Assembly: GCA_903893975.1 (NCBI GenBank)
Contig: CAITOL010000046.1
Coordinates: 1 to 64,000, forward strand
DNA: 64,000 nucleotides
Direction: 5' to 3'
Source: an uncultured Rhodospirillales bacterium
GTDB lineage: Bacteria > Pseudomonadota > Alphaproteobacteria > Acetobacterales > Acetobacteraceae
Below the pieces are notes generated by a model that saw only the letters and a program-made list of their open reading frames with translations, was not told the DNA's origin and did not search any database. Below, in pieces: positions 9,160 to 18,515 of this stretch; positions within the stretch are counted from its first letter, which is position 1; each line of letters begins with the position of its first letter. Made by a program: the position numbers and the translations under genes.

Positions 9160-9832
9160 AGCCCTGCGCCTGCGCGCGGTGGAGCGCGTCTACCGCACCG
9201 AGGCCGGCGCCTTGCCGGTGCTGCGTGGTGTGGATTTGGCCTTACAGGCTGGGGAGATTGTGGCGCTGGTGGCGCCGTCCGGCACCGGCAAATCCACGTT
9301 GCTGCATCTGGCCGGGCTGCTGGAAAAGCCGGATGCGGGGCAGGTGCTGATCGACGGGCGTGACGCCGGCGCGCTGTCGGACGCCGAACGGACGGCCTTG
9401 CGCCGCGACCGCATCGGCTTCGTCTATCAGTTTCATCATTTGCTCGGCGATTTCTCGGCGTTGGAGAATGTGGTGCTGCCGCAGATGATTGCCGGCGTGC
9501 CGCGCAAGGCTGCCGAAAGCCGCGCGCGCGGGCTGTTGCAGGGGCTGGGGCTGGCCGGCCGGGTTGAGCATCTGCCGGGCAAATTATCCGGAGGCGAGCA
9601 GCAACGGGTCGCCATCGCCCGCGCTTTGGCCAATGGCCCGGCGCTGCTGCTGGCGGATGAGCCGACCGGGAACCTGGATGTGCAAACGGCGGCGGCGGTG
9701 TTTGATGAATTGCTGGCCAGCGTGCGCGGGCAGGGCCTGGCGGCGCTGATTGCGACGCATAATCCAGACCTCGCCGCACGGATGGACCGGACGGTCACGC
9801 TGCGTGACGGACGACTCGTGGATTTGGCATAG
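9152..9832 (+). CDS. lolD: Lipoprotein-releasing system ATP-binding protein LolD
   Basis: The ATG at 9152 overlaps the permease stop by eight bases and gives 226 residues. Walker A is APSGTGKS at 41-48 (the first residue is Ala rather than the usual Gly), the signature [15 protein letters not shown] is intact and Walker B reads [12 protein letters not shown]. The [13 protein letters not shown] stretch is the Q-loop and is typical of LolD. It powers lipoprotein release with the upstream permease. All catalytic motifs are complete, in contrast to the ABC genes at 41-42.6 kb. Confidence 0.95.
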   Translation: MSEALRLRAVERVYRTEAGALPVLRGVDLALQAGEIVALVAPSGTGKSTLLHLAGLLEKPDAGQVLIDGRDAGALSDAERTALRRDRIGFVYQFHHLLGDFSALENVVLPQMIAGVPRKAAESRARGLLQGLGLAGRVEHLPGKLSGGEQQRVAIARALANGPALLLADEPTGNLDVQTAAAVFDELLASVRGQGLAALIATHNPDLAARMDRTVTLRDGRLVDLA

Positions 9833-9841
9833 GCTCTGCTG

Positions 9842-12800
9842 ATGTCCTACGCCGATTTCGTTCATCTCCGCGTCCACTCCAGCTATTCGCTCAGCGAAGG
9901 CGCCATCAAGGCCGACAAAATTCCGGCTTTGGCGCGCGATGCCGGTATGCCGGCGGTGGCGATTACCGATAGCGGCAATCTGTTCGGCGCGTTGGAATTC
10001 AGCCAGGCCTGCACCGGCAAGGGCGTGCAGCCGATCATTGGCTGCCAGATCGGGCTGACCCGGGATGATAATCCGCGTCTGGCGCCCGATCCGGTGGTGC
10101 TGCTGGCGATGAACCCGGCCGGGCTGGCCAATTTGCAACGCCTGTCCTCGGCCGGGTTCATGGAAACCGATGCCGGGGCCAAGCCGCAGGTGGTGTTGGA
10201 GCGCCTCTGTGCGTTGTCAGACGGGTTGTTCCTGCTCACCGGCGGCACGGTCGGGCCGATCTCCCGCCGGTTGGGTGAAGGCCAGGCTGCCGATGCCGAG
10301 CGGGTGCTGGAACGCTTGATGCTGGCATTTCCGGACCGGATCGGCGTGGAATTGCATCGCCACGGCCTGCCGATTGAACGGGCGATTGAACCGGGGCTGA
10401 TCGCCTTGGCCGACCGGCTTGGTCTGCCACTGGTCGCCACCAACGAATGCTTCTTCGCCAAGCCGGAAATGCATGAGGCGCACGACGCGCTGCTGTGTAT
10501 TGCCGAGGGGCGCACCCTGGCCGAAGCCGACCGGCGGCATGTTACGCGCGAGCACTACTTCAAATCTGCCGCCACCATGCGGGCGCTGTTCGCGGATCTG
10601 CCGGAGGCCTGCGACAACACGCTGGCGATTGCGCAGCGCTGCGCGGTGATGGCGGAGGCGCGCAAACCGCTGCTGCCGGTGTGCCCCAAGGTGCGCGAAG
10701 GCCAGACCGAGGAAGAAACCGTTCGGGCGATGGCGCATGAGGGCCTGGCGCGCCGCCTGGCTGGGCGCGACCTCGATGCCGCCGGACGCAAGGTCTACGA
10801 AGACCGGCTGGCCTTTGAACTCGACGTGATCGCCCGGATGGGCTTCCCCGGCTACTTCCTGATCGTGGCCGACTTCATCCAGTGGGCCAAAGGGCAGGGC
10901 ATTCCAGTGGGCCCCGGCCGTGGTTCGGGCGCGGGGTCCGTCGTGGCCTGGGCGTTGACCATCACCGATCTGGACCCGCTGCAATTCGGCCTGCTGTTTG
11001 AGCGCTTCCTGAACCCCGAGCGCGTGTCGATGCCGGATTTCGACATCGATTTCTGTCAGGATCGGCGTGACGAGGTGATCGCCTATGTGCGCCGGGACTA
11101 TGGCGCCGACCGGGTGGCGCAGATCATCACCTTCGGCAAGTTGCAGGCGCGCGCCGCGGTGCGCGACGTGGGCCGCGTGCTCGGGATGTCTTTCGGCCAT
11201 GTCAACAAAGTCGCCGAACTGATCCCCAATAATCCGGCCAAACCGGTCACGTTGCAGCAAGCGGTCGATGGCGAGCCGAAATTGCAGCAGATGCGGGTGG
11301 ATGACGAGGCGGTGAACCGCCTGCTGGAAATCGCGCTACAGCTAGAAGGACTGTACCGCCACGCCAGCACCCATGCCGCCGGCGTGGTGATCGGCGACCG
11401 AACGCTGACCGAACTGGTGCCGATTTATCGCGATCCGCGGTCCGAATTTCTGGTCACCCAGTATTCGATGAAATATGTCGAGCAGGCCGGGTTGGTGAAG
11501 TTCGACTTCCTCGGCCTGACCACGCTGACCATTTTGCAGCGCGCGGTGGGGTATCTGAAAAAGGACCGCATAAGCGTCGATCTCGATCATCTGCCGCTCG
11601 ATGACAGTAAGACCTATGAAATGCTGGCGAAGGGCGATGCGGGCGGGGTGTTCCAGTTCGAAGGCCAGGGCATGCGCGACGTGCTGCGGCAGATGCGCCC
11701 GGACCGGTTTGAGGATCTGATCGCGGCGGTGGCGCTGTATCGCCCCGGCCCGATGGCCAACATTCCCGCCTATTGCCAACGCAAGCAGGGCGAGGCGTGG
11801 GAAGCGCCGCATCCCGATATTCATGAGATCCTGGCTGAGACCTATGGGATTATGGTCTACCAGGAACAGGTGATGCAGATCGCGCAGAAGATGGCCGGCT
11901 TCGGGCTGGGCGCGGCCGATTTGCTGCGCCGTGCGATGGGTAAAAAGAACCCGGTGGAAATGCAGGCGCAGCGCACCATCTTCGTCGATGGCGCCGCCGC
12001 CCGCGGTGTGCCCGCGGCCAAGGCAGAGGAAGTGTTCGACCTGATGGCGAAGTTCGCCGATTACGGGTTCAACAAATCCCACGCTGCTGCCTATGCGCTC
12101 GTTGCCTATCAAACCGCCTGGATGAAGGCCAACCACCCCGAAGCGTTCATCGCAGCCTGCATGAGCCTGGGGCTGAACAATACCGACCGGCTGGCCGCCT
12201 TGCGCCAGGAAGCCAGCCGCATGGGCATTAAATTGCTGCCGCCGGATATCAATAAATCCGACGCCGACTTCAAGCTGGAGCGGGAGCCGGATGGCAAAGT
12301 CGCCATTCGCTACGCGCTGGCCGCCGTCAAACGCGTTGGCATGGCGGCGATGCAGGCGGTTGTGGCGTCACGCGGCATGTCCAGCTTCGAGGACCTCGCC
12401 GATTTCGCTGCCCGCGTCGATCCGAAGCAGATCAACAAGGCCCAGGTGGAAAACCTGGTGCGCGCCGGTGCGTTCGACCGGCTGGAGCCGAACCGCGCCC
12501 GCGCGTTCACCGGGGCCGAAACCATATTGCGCCGGGCGCAGGCGACGGCCGAGGAAAGCAATAGCGGCCAGATCGGGCTATTCGGCAAATCCAACCAGGC
12601 CGAACCGCTCCGCCTGCCGGATATCCCGGATTGGGCGCCGATGGATCGGCTGAGCTTTGAGGCCGAGGCGGTTGGCTTCCATCTGACCGCCCATCCTTTG
12701 GATGCCTATGCGACGGTGCTGCGCCGGATGCAGGTCGTGTCCAGCACCTCGCTAGAAGCACGCGCGCAGGGGGGCGATGCCCGGGTGAAACTGGCGGGCA

Positions 12801-13261
12801 GCGTCATCAACAGCAAGGAACGCATCACCCGAACCGGCAGCCGCATGGCCTGGGTGCGCATGTCCGATGCCGTCGGCACGTTCGAGGTCACGTTCTTCAG
12901 TGAAACCTTGGGCAAATGCCGCGACCTGCTGGTGGCCGGCAGTTCGATCATGGTGACGGTCGACCTGCGGATGGAAGGCGAGTCGCTGCGGGTGACCGCG
13001 GTCGATGCGGTCTCGCTCGATGCTGCCGCCCAGCAATCCGGCGGTGGCATCCGCATCTGGCTGGCGCGCACTGAGGCAGTGGACCATATCCGCAACCTGC
13101 TGCACCGCGAGGGCAAAGGGCGTGGCAAGGTCGTACTGATCCCGCGTATCGAGGCGGAGCAGGAGGTGGAGATCACCTTGCCCGGCAGCTTCAACATTTC
13201 CCCACGTTTGGCGCAGGCGATGAAGGCGTTGCCCGGGGTAGAACGGATTGAAGACGTTTAG
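9842..13261 (+). CDS. dnaE: DNA polymerase III alpha subunit
   Basis: The product has 1139 residues, the replicative polymerase. The N-terminal PHP domain opens with FVHLRVHSSYSLSEG; the catalytic acidic motif PDFDIDFCQDRR starts near residue 397; the RDVGRVLGM and HAAGVVIGD fingers/palm segments and the tail with a helix-hairpin-helix and OB-fold (about 960-1050) follow. The sequence resembles DnaE1 rather than DnaE2 or PolC. It starts ten bases after lolD, so proS-lolCD-dnaE may share a transcript. It ends in the AT-rich island at 13262. Confidence 0.97.
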   Translation: MSYADFVHLRVHSSYSLSEGAIKADKIPALARDAGMPAVAITDSGNLFGALEFSQACTGKGVQPIIGCQIGLTRDDNPRLAPDPVVLLAMNPAGLANLQRLSSAGFMETDAGAKPQVVLERLCALSDGLFLLTGGTVGPISRRLGEGQAADAERVLERLMLAFPDRIGVELHRHGLPIERAIEPGLIALADRLGLPLVATNECFFAKPEMHEAHDALLCIAEGRTLAEADRRHVTREHYFKSAATMRALFADLPEACDNTLAIAQRCAVMAEARKPLLPVCPKVREGQTEEETVRAMAHEGLARRLAGRDLDAAGRKVYEDRLAFELDVIARMGFPGYFLIVADFIQWAKGQGIPVGPGRGSGAGSVVAWALTITDLDPLQFGLLFERFLNPERVSMPDFDIDFCQDRRDEVIAYVRRDYGADRVAQIITFGKLQARAAVRDVGRVLGMSFGHVNKVAELIPNNPAKPVTLQQAVDGEPKLQQMRVDDEAVNRLLEIALQLEGLYRHASTHAAGVVIGDRTLTELVPIYRDPRSEFLVTQYSMKYVEQAGLVKFDFLGLTTLTILQRAVGYLKKDRISVDLDHLPLDDSKTYEMLAKGDAGGVFQFEGQGMRDVLRQMRPDRFEDLIAAVALYRPGPMANIPAYCQRKQGEAWEAPHPDIHEILAETYGIMVYQEQVMQIAQKMAGFGLGAADLLRRAMGKKNPVEMQAQRTIFVDGAAARGVPAAKAEEVFDLMAKFADYGFNKSHAAAYALVAYQTAWMKANHPEAFIAACMSLGLNNTDRLAALRQEASRMGIKLLPPDINKSDADFKLEREPDGKVAIRYALAAVKRVGMAAMQAVVASRGMSSFEDLADFAARVDPKQINKAQVENLVRAGAFDRLEPNRARAFTGAETILRRAQATAEESNSGQIGLFGKSNQAEPLRLPDIPDWAPMDRLSFEAEAVGFHLTAHPLDAYATVLRRMQVVSSTSLEARAQGGDARVKLAGSVINSKERITRTGSRMAWVRMSDAVGTFEVTFFSETLGKCRDLLVAGSSIMVTVDLRMEGESLRVTAVDAVSLDAAAQQSGGGIRIWLARTEAVDHIRNLLHREGKGRGKVVLIPRIEAEQEVEITLPGSFNISPRLAQAMKALPGVERIEDV

Positions 13262-13535
13262 TGTCTGATTTTGTATGTAAAAAGCATAGGTATTTACTTA
13301 CTCAGTCACTTTAATACCTAAATTGTAAATTGCATTGCATGCGAATGGAAATGGGTATTTATTATCGTCATACCGAGTGAGCGAATTTCATCGAAAAAAT
13401 TCAAAAGAAGATATGTAATATTAAGTAGGATATTTTTTAAACATAATGGCGTGATGAAAATTTCATTTGTTGAATTGACTACATTCAGAGTGACGGCTGC
13501 CAAAATAAAGTGCGGTGGCTTGCGATTTTAGGCCT
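13262..13535. other. AT-rich non-coding island after dnaE
   Basis: This stretch is strikingly AT-rich compared with everything around it and holds no convincing gene. A reverse-strand open frame of 61 codons (13318-13503) has no family features and an amino-acid content that simply reflects AT-richness. The contrast in composition suggests inserted or relic DNA. It contains the element listed at 13366-13496. Confidence 0.6.
13366..13496. repeat. Possible small palindromic element with CGTCA ends
   Basis: The left end CGTCATACCGAG and the reverse complement of the right end (CGTCACTCTGAA) agree at 8 of 12 positions. The left side runs on into GAGTGAGCGAATTTCATCGA. Such outward TGTCAT/CGTCA ends with a GAGYGA continuation are common in dispersed bacterial palindromic repeats. 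Only one copy is seen in the window, so membership in a repeat family is inferred. Confidence 0.35.
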
Positions 13536-13579
13536 GACTGACGGTCGCAACATTATGGTCGCGACCGTCAGTCCTTTTT
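13536..13579 (+). terminator. Strong intrinsic terminator downstream of dnaE
   Basis: A perfect 13-bp stem, GACTGACGGTCGC (13536-13548) and GCGACCGTCAGTC (13561-13573), with a 12-base loop, is followed by CTTTTTC. It points along the plus strand and probably ends the proS-lolCD-dnaE transcript. Confidence 0.88.
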
Positions 13580-13599
13580 CACCTGAACCGAACTGGCGC

Positions 13600-13745
13600 G
13601 ATGGCGTGTCACCGTGTGGATTCGGCTTTGGGGAACACCCGCCCAACCGGCGTTCGTGGATATAAGGTCTGTGGGCTTTGCTCGAGGTGGCACCCGACTT
13701 CACACCATCCTTCCCAAGTCTGGTAAGGCCGCGTACCAAGTTTTT
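13600..13745 (+). ncRNA. Candidate rod-shaped structured RNA (6S-like shape)
   Basis: Between the terminator and DUF2177 a series of collinear complementary segments forms one long rod: GATGG/CCATC, GTGTG/CACAC, TCGG/CCGA, CACC/GGTG, GCCCA/TGGGC and ACC/GGT, spanning 13600-13710 and separated by internal bubbles. A weaker hairpin TGGTA/TACCA followed by TTTTT (13721-13745) could end it. A single rod with a large internal loop is the shape of 6S RNA, but I cannot confirm the family, and the strand is inferred from the T-tract. An overlapping reverse-strand open frame looks spurious. Confidence 0.4.
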
Positions 13746-13762
13746 CGCCTATCAGGGGTCGC

Positions 13763-14170
13763 CTAACGCGACTGAAACCAGGTGCCGGCAATGCTCGCAA
13801 CCGTCGCGGTGGCACCGGTGAGCAAGGTGCCCCAAACCATGTCCACCACCGTGAGCTCCCACGACCATCCCTTTAGCGTCGCCATATTGGTTAAATCATA
13901 GGTTCCATACGCCACGAGGCCGAGGATCGCGCCGCGCCATAAGGCGTCCGTCCAGTCGCCGCTTTGCATCGCCGGCCAGATCGCCAGCGCCACCACTCCA
14001 GCGCAGTAGAGCAGATAGAACAGCACGGCGGCGGTCAGGTTTGGTGTCTCTAGCAGCAGCGCACCGATGCGCGGCTTATAGAATGCTGGTGTCATCGTGA
14101 TCAGCCAGCCGAAATCGATGACGAATAAGCCAATCACGGTCATGGCGTAGGCAAAGAAGAGACGGCGCAT
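13763..14170 (-). CDS. DUF2177 family membrane protein
   Basis: I chose the ATG at 14170, which gives 135 residues beginning MRRLFFAYAMTVIGLFVIDF; a longer frame upstream has no membrane-protein character. Four hydrophobic segments are visible, with the conserved region GAILGLVAYGTYDLTNMATL followed by GWSWELTVVDMVWGT, which marks DUF2177. The family is an uncharacterised inner-membrane protein. It stands alone, divergent from the epoxide-hydrolase-like gene 64 bases away. Confidence 0.85.
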   Translation of the reverse strand: MRRLFFAYAMTVIGLFVIDFGWLITMTPAFYKPRIGALLLETPNLTAAVLFYLLYCAGVVALAIWPAMQSGDWTDALWRGAILGLVAYGTYDLTNMATLKGWSWELTVVDMVWGTLLTGATATVASIAGTWFQSR

Positions 14171-14234
14171 TTTCGGCTTCCTATCTGCGATGCTACGGAT
14201 ATGGGCCCAGCTTGTGGATGTGCTATGAGGGAAC

Positions 14235-15338
14235 ATGGAAGCGCTGCCCCCAAATGTTCTGCCCGCCGGCATTCGTGCCCGCATGGTGCCAACTGGTACC
14301 GGATTGACCATGCATATTTTGGAGGCAGGGTTTGAGAGCCCTGGTCGGCCCTGCCTGTTGCTGCTGCATGGATTTCCCGAACTGGCCTATAGCTGGCGCA
14401 AAGTGATGCCGGCCCTCGCAGCGTCGGGCTACCACGTGATCGCGCCGGACCAGCGCGGTTATGGTCACACGCTCGGTTGGGATGCGGCCGATCTGCCGAG
14501 CTTCCGCTTCATCAATCTCGTGCGTGACGTGTTGGGCTTGCTCGCTGCGCTCGGGCAAACGCGGGTCGCCGCAGTGGTCGGGCATGATTTCGGCGCGTCC
14601 ATCGCCGCCTGGGCGGCGTTGCTGCGCCCGGACATCTTCCGCAGCACGGTGCTGATGAGCGCCCCGTTCGCCGGGCCGCCGCCCTTGGCGATCGGCAAGC
14701 CCGGCCCCGACCTCCATGCGGCGCTGGCCGCGCTGGACCGCCCGCGCAAGCACTATCAATGGTACTACTCCACCGACGCCGCCAATCCGGACATGCATGG
14801 CGCCCCGCAGGGGGTTCACGCATTCCTGCGTGCCTATTATCACCACAAATCCGCCGACTGGCCGGGCAACCAGCCATTCCCGCTCACCGGATGGACGGCG
14901 GAGGAGTTGGCCAAGCTGCCAACCTATTACGTGATGAACCGGGACCTCGGCATGGCCGCGACGGTCGCAGCGGAGATGCCGCAGACCATCCCCGCCTGGC
15001 TGCCAGAGGAAGAGTTGGCTGTCTATGCTGATGCCTTTCGCCGCACCAGCTTCCAAGGCGGACTGAACTGGTATCGCTGCCGTACCACGCCGGAGATTGC
15101 CAGCGAGTTAGAGGTCTTCGCCGATCGCGCCATTGAGGTGCCGGCCTGCTTTATCGCCGGGGCGCAGGATTGGGGGATCCACCAATCGCCAGGGGCGTTG
15201 GAGGCGATGCAGGCCAAAGCCTGTCGCCGCTTCTTGGGGGTGCATCTGATTGAAGGGGCTGGCCACTGGGTGCAACAAGAACAACCGGATGCGGTGATCC
15301 GCCTGCTGCTGGCGTTCCTGGCTCAGGCCCGAGTCTGA
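14235..15338 (+). CDS. Alpha/beta hydrolase, probably epoxide hydrolase type
   Basis: The product has 367 residues with an alpha/beta hydrolase fold: the oxyanion motif HGFPE near residue 44, PDQRGYG near 78, and the nucleophile elbow GHDFGASIAAW with Asp rather than Ser, as in soluble epoxide hydrolases and haloalkane dehalogenases. A cap region rich in Tyr (KHYQWYYSTDA) and the C-terminal catalytic His in GAGHWVQQEQPD support epoxide hydrolase. The natural substrate is unknown. Its 3' end overlaps the convergent PEP-CTERM gene by 16 bases. Confidence 0.82.
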   Translation: MEALPPNVLPAGIRARMVPTGTGLTMHILEAGFESPGRPCLLLLHGFPELAYSWRKVMPALAASGYHVIAPDQRGYGHTLGWDAADLPSFRFINLVRDVLGLLAALGQTRVAAVVGHDFGASIAAWAALLRPDIFRSTVLMSAPFAGPPPLAIGKPGPDLHAALAALDRPRKHYQWYYSTDAANPDMHGAPQGVHAFLRAYYHHKSADWPGNQPFPLTGWTAEELAKLPTYYVMNRDLGMAATVAAEMPQTIPAWLPEEELAVYADAFRRTSFQGGLNWYRCRTTPEIASELEVFADRAIEVPACFIAGAQDWGIHQSPGALEAMQAKACRRFLGVHLIEGAGHWVQQEQPDAVIRLLLAFLAQARV

Positions 15339-16273
15339 CGCCGCCGCCAGGCGAGGGTGACGATACCGAGCGACAGCAATACGAGGCTGCCAACTTCTGG
15401 CACGGCGGTCGTGAAGCTGTTGAGGAAGGCGGCCTGCCCGGCGAACGGGTAATAGTGGATCTCTCCGGTGCCGACATAATTGGCCGCGACCAGCGTGCCC
15501 TCGATGGGGTTGCTGTTGGTCACGGTGGCGTTGAGGGCCAGCACGGTTCCCTCAATGCCGTAGGAGCCGAGGTTGACGCTGGTCGCGTCGACAAAGTTCC
15601 AGATCACGTTGGATCGGTAGTTACTGCCGTTTTGAAAATTTGGGTTGCCAGTGAAATTGCCGGTCACGTTGATGATGACCGTATCGGCGCCGTTCAACGC
15701 CACTGAGACGCCGGTGTAGGATTGCAGCAGGCTGGCGCTGATATCGATCACGCCAATCTTGCCATAGCCTTTCACCGTTGCCGCGGTCGCCGACAGTACC
15801 GCGTTGTTGGCGCCCGCACTGGGCAATGCGGCCGCACTGGTGGGGGATAGGGTGCTCATCCCGGCAGAAAGTGCGGTCAGCGGGGCCCAGAGGCTGCTGA
15901 AGCTGATCGGGTAACTCACGCCGTAGCGCACGGCGCTGGCCCCGGAAAAGGTCGCGTTGCTGCCGGTTCCGCCAACATCGACCACAATCATGTTGGCGTT
16001 GTAGGTGGCGTTGCTGGCATTGCCGTAAACGTTCACCGAGCCAAAGCCGCTGAACGCAGCGCCCATCGGCAGACCTTGATTGAAGAATGTGCCGGTGCCG
16101 CTGATGGTGCCGCCGATCGCCACCGGCCCAGCGACATCGCTGCTGGTGCTGAAATTGCCCTGCACGACGGCATTAAAGTTAGACAAAATATCGGCGACGC
16201 CAAACGGCACCGCGCCTGCGGCGGTCGGTAGAACGAGAAGAAGCCAAGCCAATATGTAGGCGCAGCGTCGCAT
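15323..16273 (-). CDS. Choice-of-anchor A family protein with PEP-CTERM sorting signal
   Basis: Starting at the ATG at 16273 gives 316 residues: a signal peptide (MRRCAYILAWLLLVLPTAAG), a beta-rich, Gly/Ser/Asn/Thr-rich extracellular body with FNAVVQGNFSTSSDVAGPVA and later EGTVLALNATVTNSNPIEGT typical of choice-of-anchor A domains, then VPEVGSLVLLSLG, a hydrophobic helix and an RRRQTRA tail. That C-terminus is a PEP-CTERM signal (VPE variant) for processing by an exosortase. It is predicted to be exported and surface- or matrix-associated. No exosortase is in the window, but a XrtA-type sugar transferase is at 54.4 kb. Confidence 0.85.
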   Translation of the reverse strand: MRRCAYILAWLLLVLPTAAGAVPFGVADILSNFNAVVQGNFSTSSDVAGPVAIGGTISGTGTFFNQGLPMGAAFSGFGSVNVYGNASNATYNANMIVVDVGGTGSNATFSGASAVRYGVSYPISFSSLWAPLTALSAGMSTLSPTSAAALPSAGANNAVLSATAATVKGYGKIGVIDISASLLQSYTGVSVALNGADTVIINVTGNFTGNPNFQNGSNYRSNVIWNFVDATSVNLGSYGIEGTVLALNATVTNSNPIEGTLVAANYVGTGEIHYYPFAGQAAFLNSFTTAVPEVGSLVLLSLGIVTLAWRRRQTRA

Positions 16274-16568
16274 GAAATACCTGTTCCGGTAAGGCAGTGA
16301 GACGGCCATCTTAAAGAGCCGCGGTTAACATATCCTCTCAGCCCGAAGCGTCATTTATTGTCGCACCGCCGGTGGTGGGGCTGGGGCGGCATGCGTGTAG
16401 CGACTTGCCTTCACCGCCGTTCTGCGCCATATGGCCGGCGCTGGCGGCACGTGCCGTCGGTAATTCACACGCGGGGCGCCTTTCCGGTCCTATTCAGGGC
16501 CAGAATCCGGTGCCGCAAGGCCACAGCCCCGCGGAGGATCAACCGGTAACAGGAAAGGAGCACGCCCG

Positions 16569-17351
16569 ATGGCGATGCCCGAATTCACTCTGCGCGGCTT
16601 GCTCGAGGCCGGCGTTCACTTTGGCCACCATACCCGCCGCTGGAATCCGCGGATGAAGCCGTACATCTTCGGCATCCGCAACCAGGTCCACATCCTCGAT
16701 CTGCAGCAGACCGTTCCGATGCTCGATCGCGCTTTGCGCGCCGTGCGTGATGTGACCGCTGCTGGCGGGCGCGTGTTGTTCGTCGGCACCAAGCGCGCTG
16801 CGGCTGACTACGTCGCCGACAGCGCCAAGCGCTGCGGCCAGTATTACGTCAACCATCGCTGGCTCGGCGGCATGCTGACCAACTGGAAGACCATCACCGG
16901 CTCCATCAAGCGTCTGCGCCAGATCGACGAAATGCTCGCCGGCAACGTCGAAGGCCTGACCAAGAAGGAAGTGCTGGACATTACCCGCGACCGCGAGAAG
17001 CTGGAACGCGCGCTCGGTGGCATCAAGGACATGGGTGGCCTGCCGGACATCCTGTTCATCATCGACACCAACAAGGAAAAGCTGGCGGTTGAAGAAGCCA
17101 ACAAGCTCGGCATTCCCGTGATTGCCGTGCTCGACAGCAACTCCGATCCGGCTGGCGTTACCTTCCCGATCCCGGGCAATGACGACGCGATCCGCGCCAT
17201 CACCTTGTATTGCGACCTGATCGCCGGTGCGGTGCTCGATGGCATCAGCGCCGAAATGCAGGCCTCGGGCCAGGACATCGGCGCCGCCGAGGACATGCCG
17301 GCAGAGATCATGCCGCAGGTTGCGATCCAGGACGCCGCGTCCGCGGGCTAA
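16569..17351 (+). CDS. rpsB: 30S ribosomal protein S2
   Basis: A protein of 260 residues with the S2 signature [20 protein letters not shown], then [30 protein letters not shown] and [14 protein letters not shown]. An AAGGAG ribosome binding site lies about eight bases upstream of the ATG. The 295 bases upstream hold no gene but include GC-rich inverted segments, fitting a leader where S2 could control its own synthesis, as known in other bacteria. It begins the translation-factor cluster with tsf, pyrH and frr. Confidence 0.98.
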   Translation: MAMPEFTLRGLLEAGVHFGHHTRRWNPRMKPYIFGIRNQVHILDLQQTVPMLDRALRAVRDVTAAGGRVLFVGTKRAAADYVADSAKRCGQYYVNHRWLGGMLTNWKTITGSIKRLRQIDEMLAGNVEGLTKKEVLDITRDREKLERALGGIKDMGGLPDILFIIDTNKEKLAVEEANKLGIPVIAVLDSNSDPAGVTFPIPGNDDAIRAITLYCDLIAGAVLDGISAEMQASGQDIGAAEDMPAEIMPQVAIQDAASAG

Positions 17352-17377
17352 CCGCAGATCGGCGCTGCTGACTCGGG

Positions 17378-17411
17378 GCGGGATGCGTGATGCTAATGTC
17401 ACGTATCCCGC
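17378..17411 (+). terminator. Hairpin between rpsB and tsf, terminator or attenuator
   Basis: A 13-bp stem, GCGGGATGCGTGA (17378-17390) and TCACGTATCCCGC (17399-17411), contains one G-T pair and has an eight-base loop. The bases after it are pyrimidine-rich (TCTTGCTCTTTG) but not a pure T-tract. It may partially terminate and set the ratio of rpsB to tsf transcripts. Confidence 0.55.
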
Positions 17412-17495
17412 TCTTGCTCTTTGTTTTATCGCGTGTGCAATGCGTTCGGGCGACATCGCCGCACGTCATCACGCTCTAGCTAAAGGAGAGCCGCT

Positions 17496-18407
17496 ATGGC
17501 TGCCATTACCGCTGCATTGGTGAAGGATCTGCGCGAGCGGACCGGCGCCGGCATGAACGACTGCAAAAAGGCGCTGGTCGAAAGCGACGCCGACATCGAA
17601 GCTGCTGTCGACTGGCTGCGCAAGAAGGGCCTGTCGGCCGCTGCGAAGAAGTCCGGCCGGGTGGCCGCCGAAGGTCTGGTGGCGGTTGCCTCCGTCCCCG
17701 GCCGTGCTGCGATGGTTGAAGTGAACGCCGAAACCGACTTCGTCGCCCGCAACGACACCTTCCAGGCCTATGTCGCCGCGGTCGCGCAGGTCGCGCTGCA
17801 GGTCGGGGATGACATCGAAGTGATAAAGGCGGCGCCCTTTCCTGGCACCGGCCGCACGGTGGGTGAAGAACTTGGCCACCTGATCGCCACGATCGGCGAG
17901 AACATGAACCTGCGTCGCGCCAAGGTGCTGAAGGTCGGGCACGGCGTGGTTGCCAGCTACATGCACCAGGCCGTGAAGCCCGGCCTCGGCAAGATCGGCG
18001 TGTTGGTGGCGGTGGAGAGCACCGGCGACCAGTCTGCGCTCGAAATTCTCGGTCGCCAGATTGGCATGCACGTGGCCGCTACCGCGCCGACGGCGCTGGA
18101 TATCACTGCCGTCGATCCGGCTGAGCTGGAACGTGAAAAGGCGGTGCTGTCCGAACAGGCGCGCGCGTCTGGCAAGCCGGAAGCCATCATCGAGAAGATG
18201 GTCGAAGGCCGCATTCGCAAATACTATGAAGAAGTGGTGCTGCTGGAGCAGGTCTGGGTGCATGACGGTGAAAGCCGGGTGGCCAAGATTGTCGAAAAGG
18301 CCGGCGCCGTGCTGGGCGGCTTCGCCCGCTTCAAGCTGGGCGAAGGCATCGAGAAACAAACCGGCGACTTTGCCGCCGAAGTCGCGGCGGCGGCAGGCGT
18401 CGGCTAA
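17496..18407 (+). CDS. tsf: Elongation factor Ts
   Basis: The product has 303 residues. The N-terminal UBA-like helix bundle reads [20 protein letters not shown], followed by the conserved TDFVARND motif that contacts EF-Tu and the dimerisation domain in the C-terminal half. It exchanges GDP for GTP on EF-Tu. A good Shine-Dalgarno sequence (AAAGGAG) precedes the start. A strong terminator follows 30 bases after the stop, so tsf and pyrH are partly uncoupled. Confidence 0.98.
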   Translation: MAAITAALVKDLRERTGAGMNDCKKALVESDADIEAAVDWLRKKGLSAAAKKSGRVAAEGLVAVASVPGRAAMVEVNAETDFVARNDTFQAYVAAVAQVALQVGDDIEVIKAAPFPGTGRTVGEELGHLIATIGENMNLRRAKVLKVGHGVVASYMHQAVKPGLGKIGVLVAVESTGDQSALEILGRQIGMHVAATAPTALDITAVDPAELEREKAVLSEQARASGKPEAIIEKMVEGRIRKYYEEVVLLEQVWVHDGESRVAKIVEKAGAVLGGFARFKLGEGIEKQTGDFAAEVAAAAGVG

Positions 18408-18437
18408 GCCCGGCGCAGCATCGCTCTTGTGACACAC

Positions 18438-18467
18438 GGGAGGCACCGTTACGGTGCCTCCCGTTTT
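18438..18467 (+). terminator. Intrinsic terminator between tsf and pyrH
   Basis: A perfect 11-bp stem, GGGAGGCACCG and CGGTGCCTCCC, with a TTA loop is followed by GTTTT. It closes the rpsB-tsf unit; pyrH starts 49 bases further on and so probably has its own promoter or depends on readthrough. Confidence 0.88.
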
Positions 18468-18515
18468 GATGTGGACGCCCCACATCCAACCAATGCCAGC
18501 AGACGACGGAACATC

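Noticed and set aside
13318-13503. A 61-codon reverse-strand open frame in the AT-rich island
   Set aside because: Its composition follows the AT-rich DNA, there is no ribosome site, and it overlaps repeat-like ends.
13609-13815. A 68-codon reverse-strand open frame overlapping the rod-shaped RNA
   Set aside because: It runs through the predicted RNA structure into DUF2177 coding sequence and shows no family pattern.
14235-15338. Haloalkane dehalogenase as the identity of the alpha/beta hydrolase
   Set aside because: The Asp nucleophile fits both, but the HGFPE motif and Tyr-rich cap fit epoxide hydrolase better.
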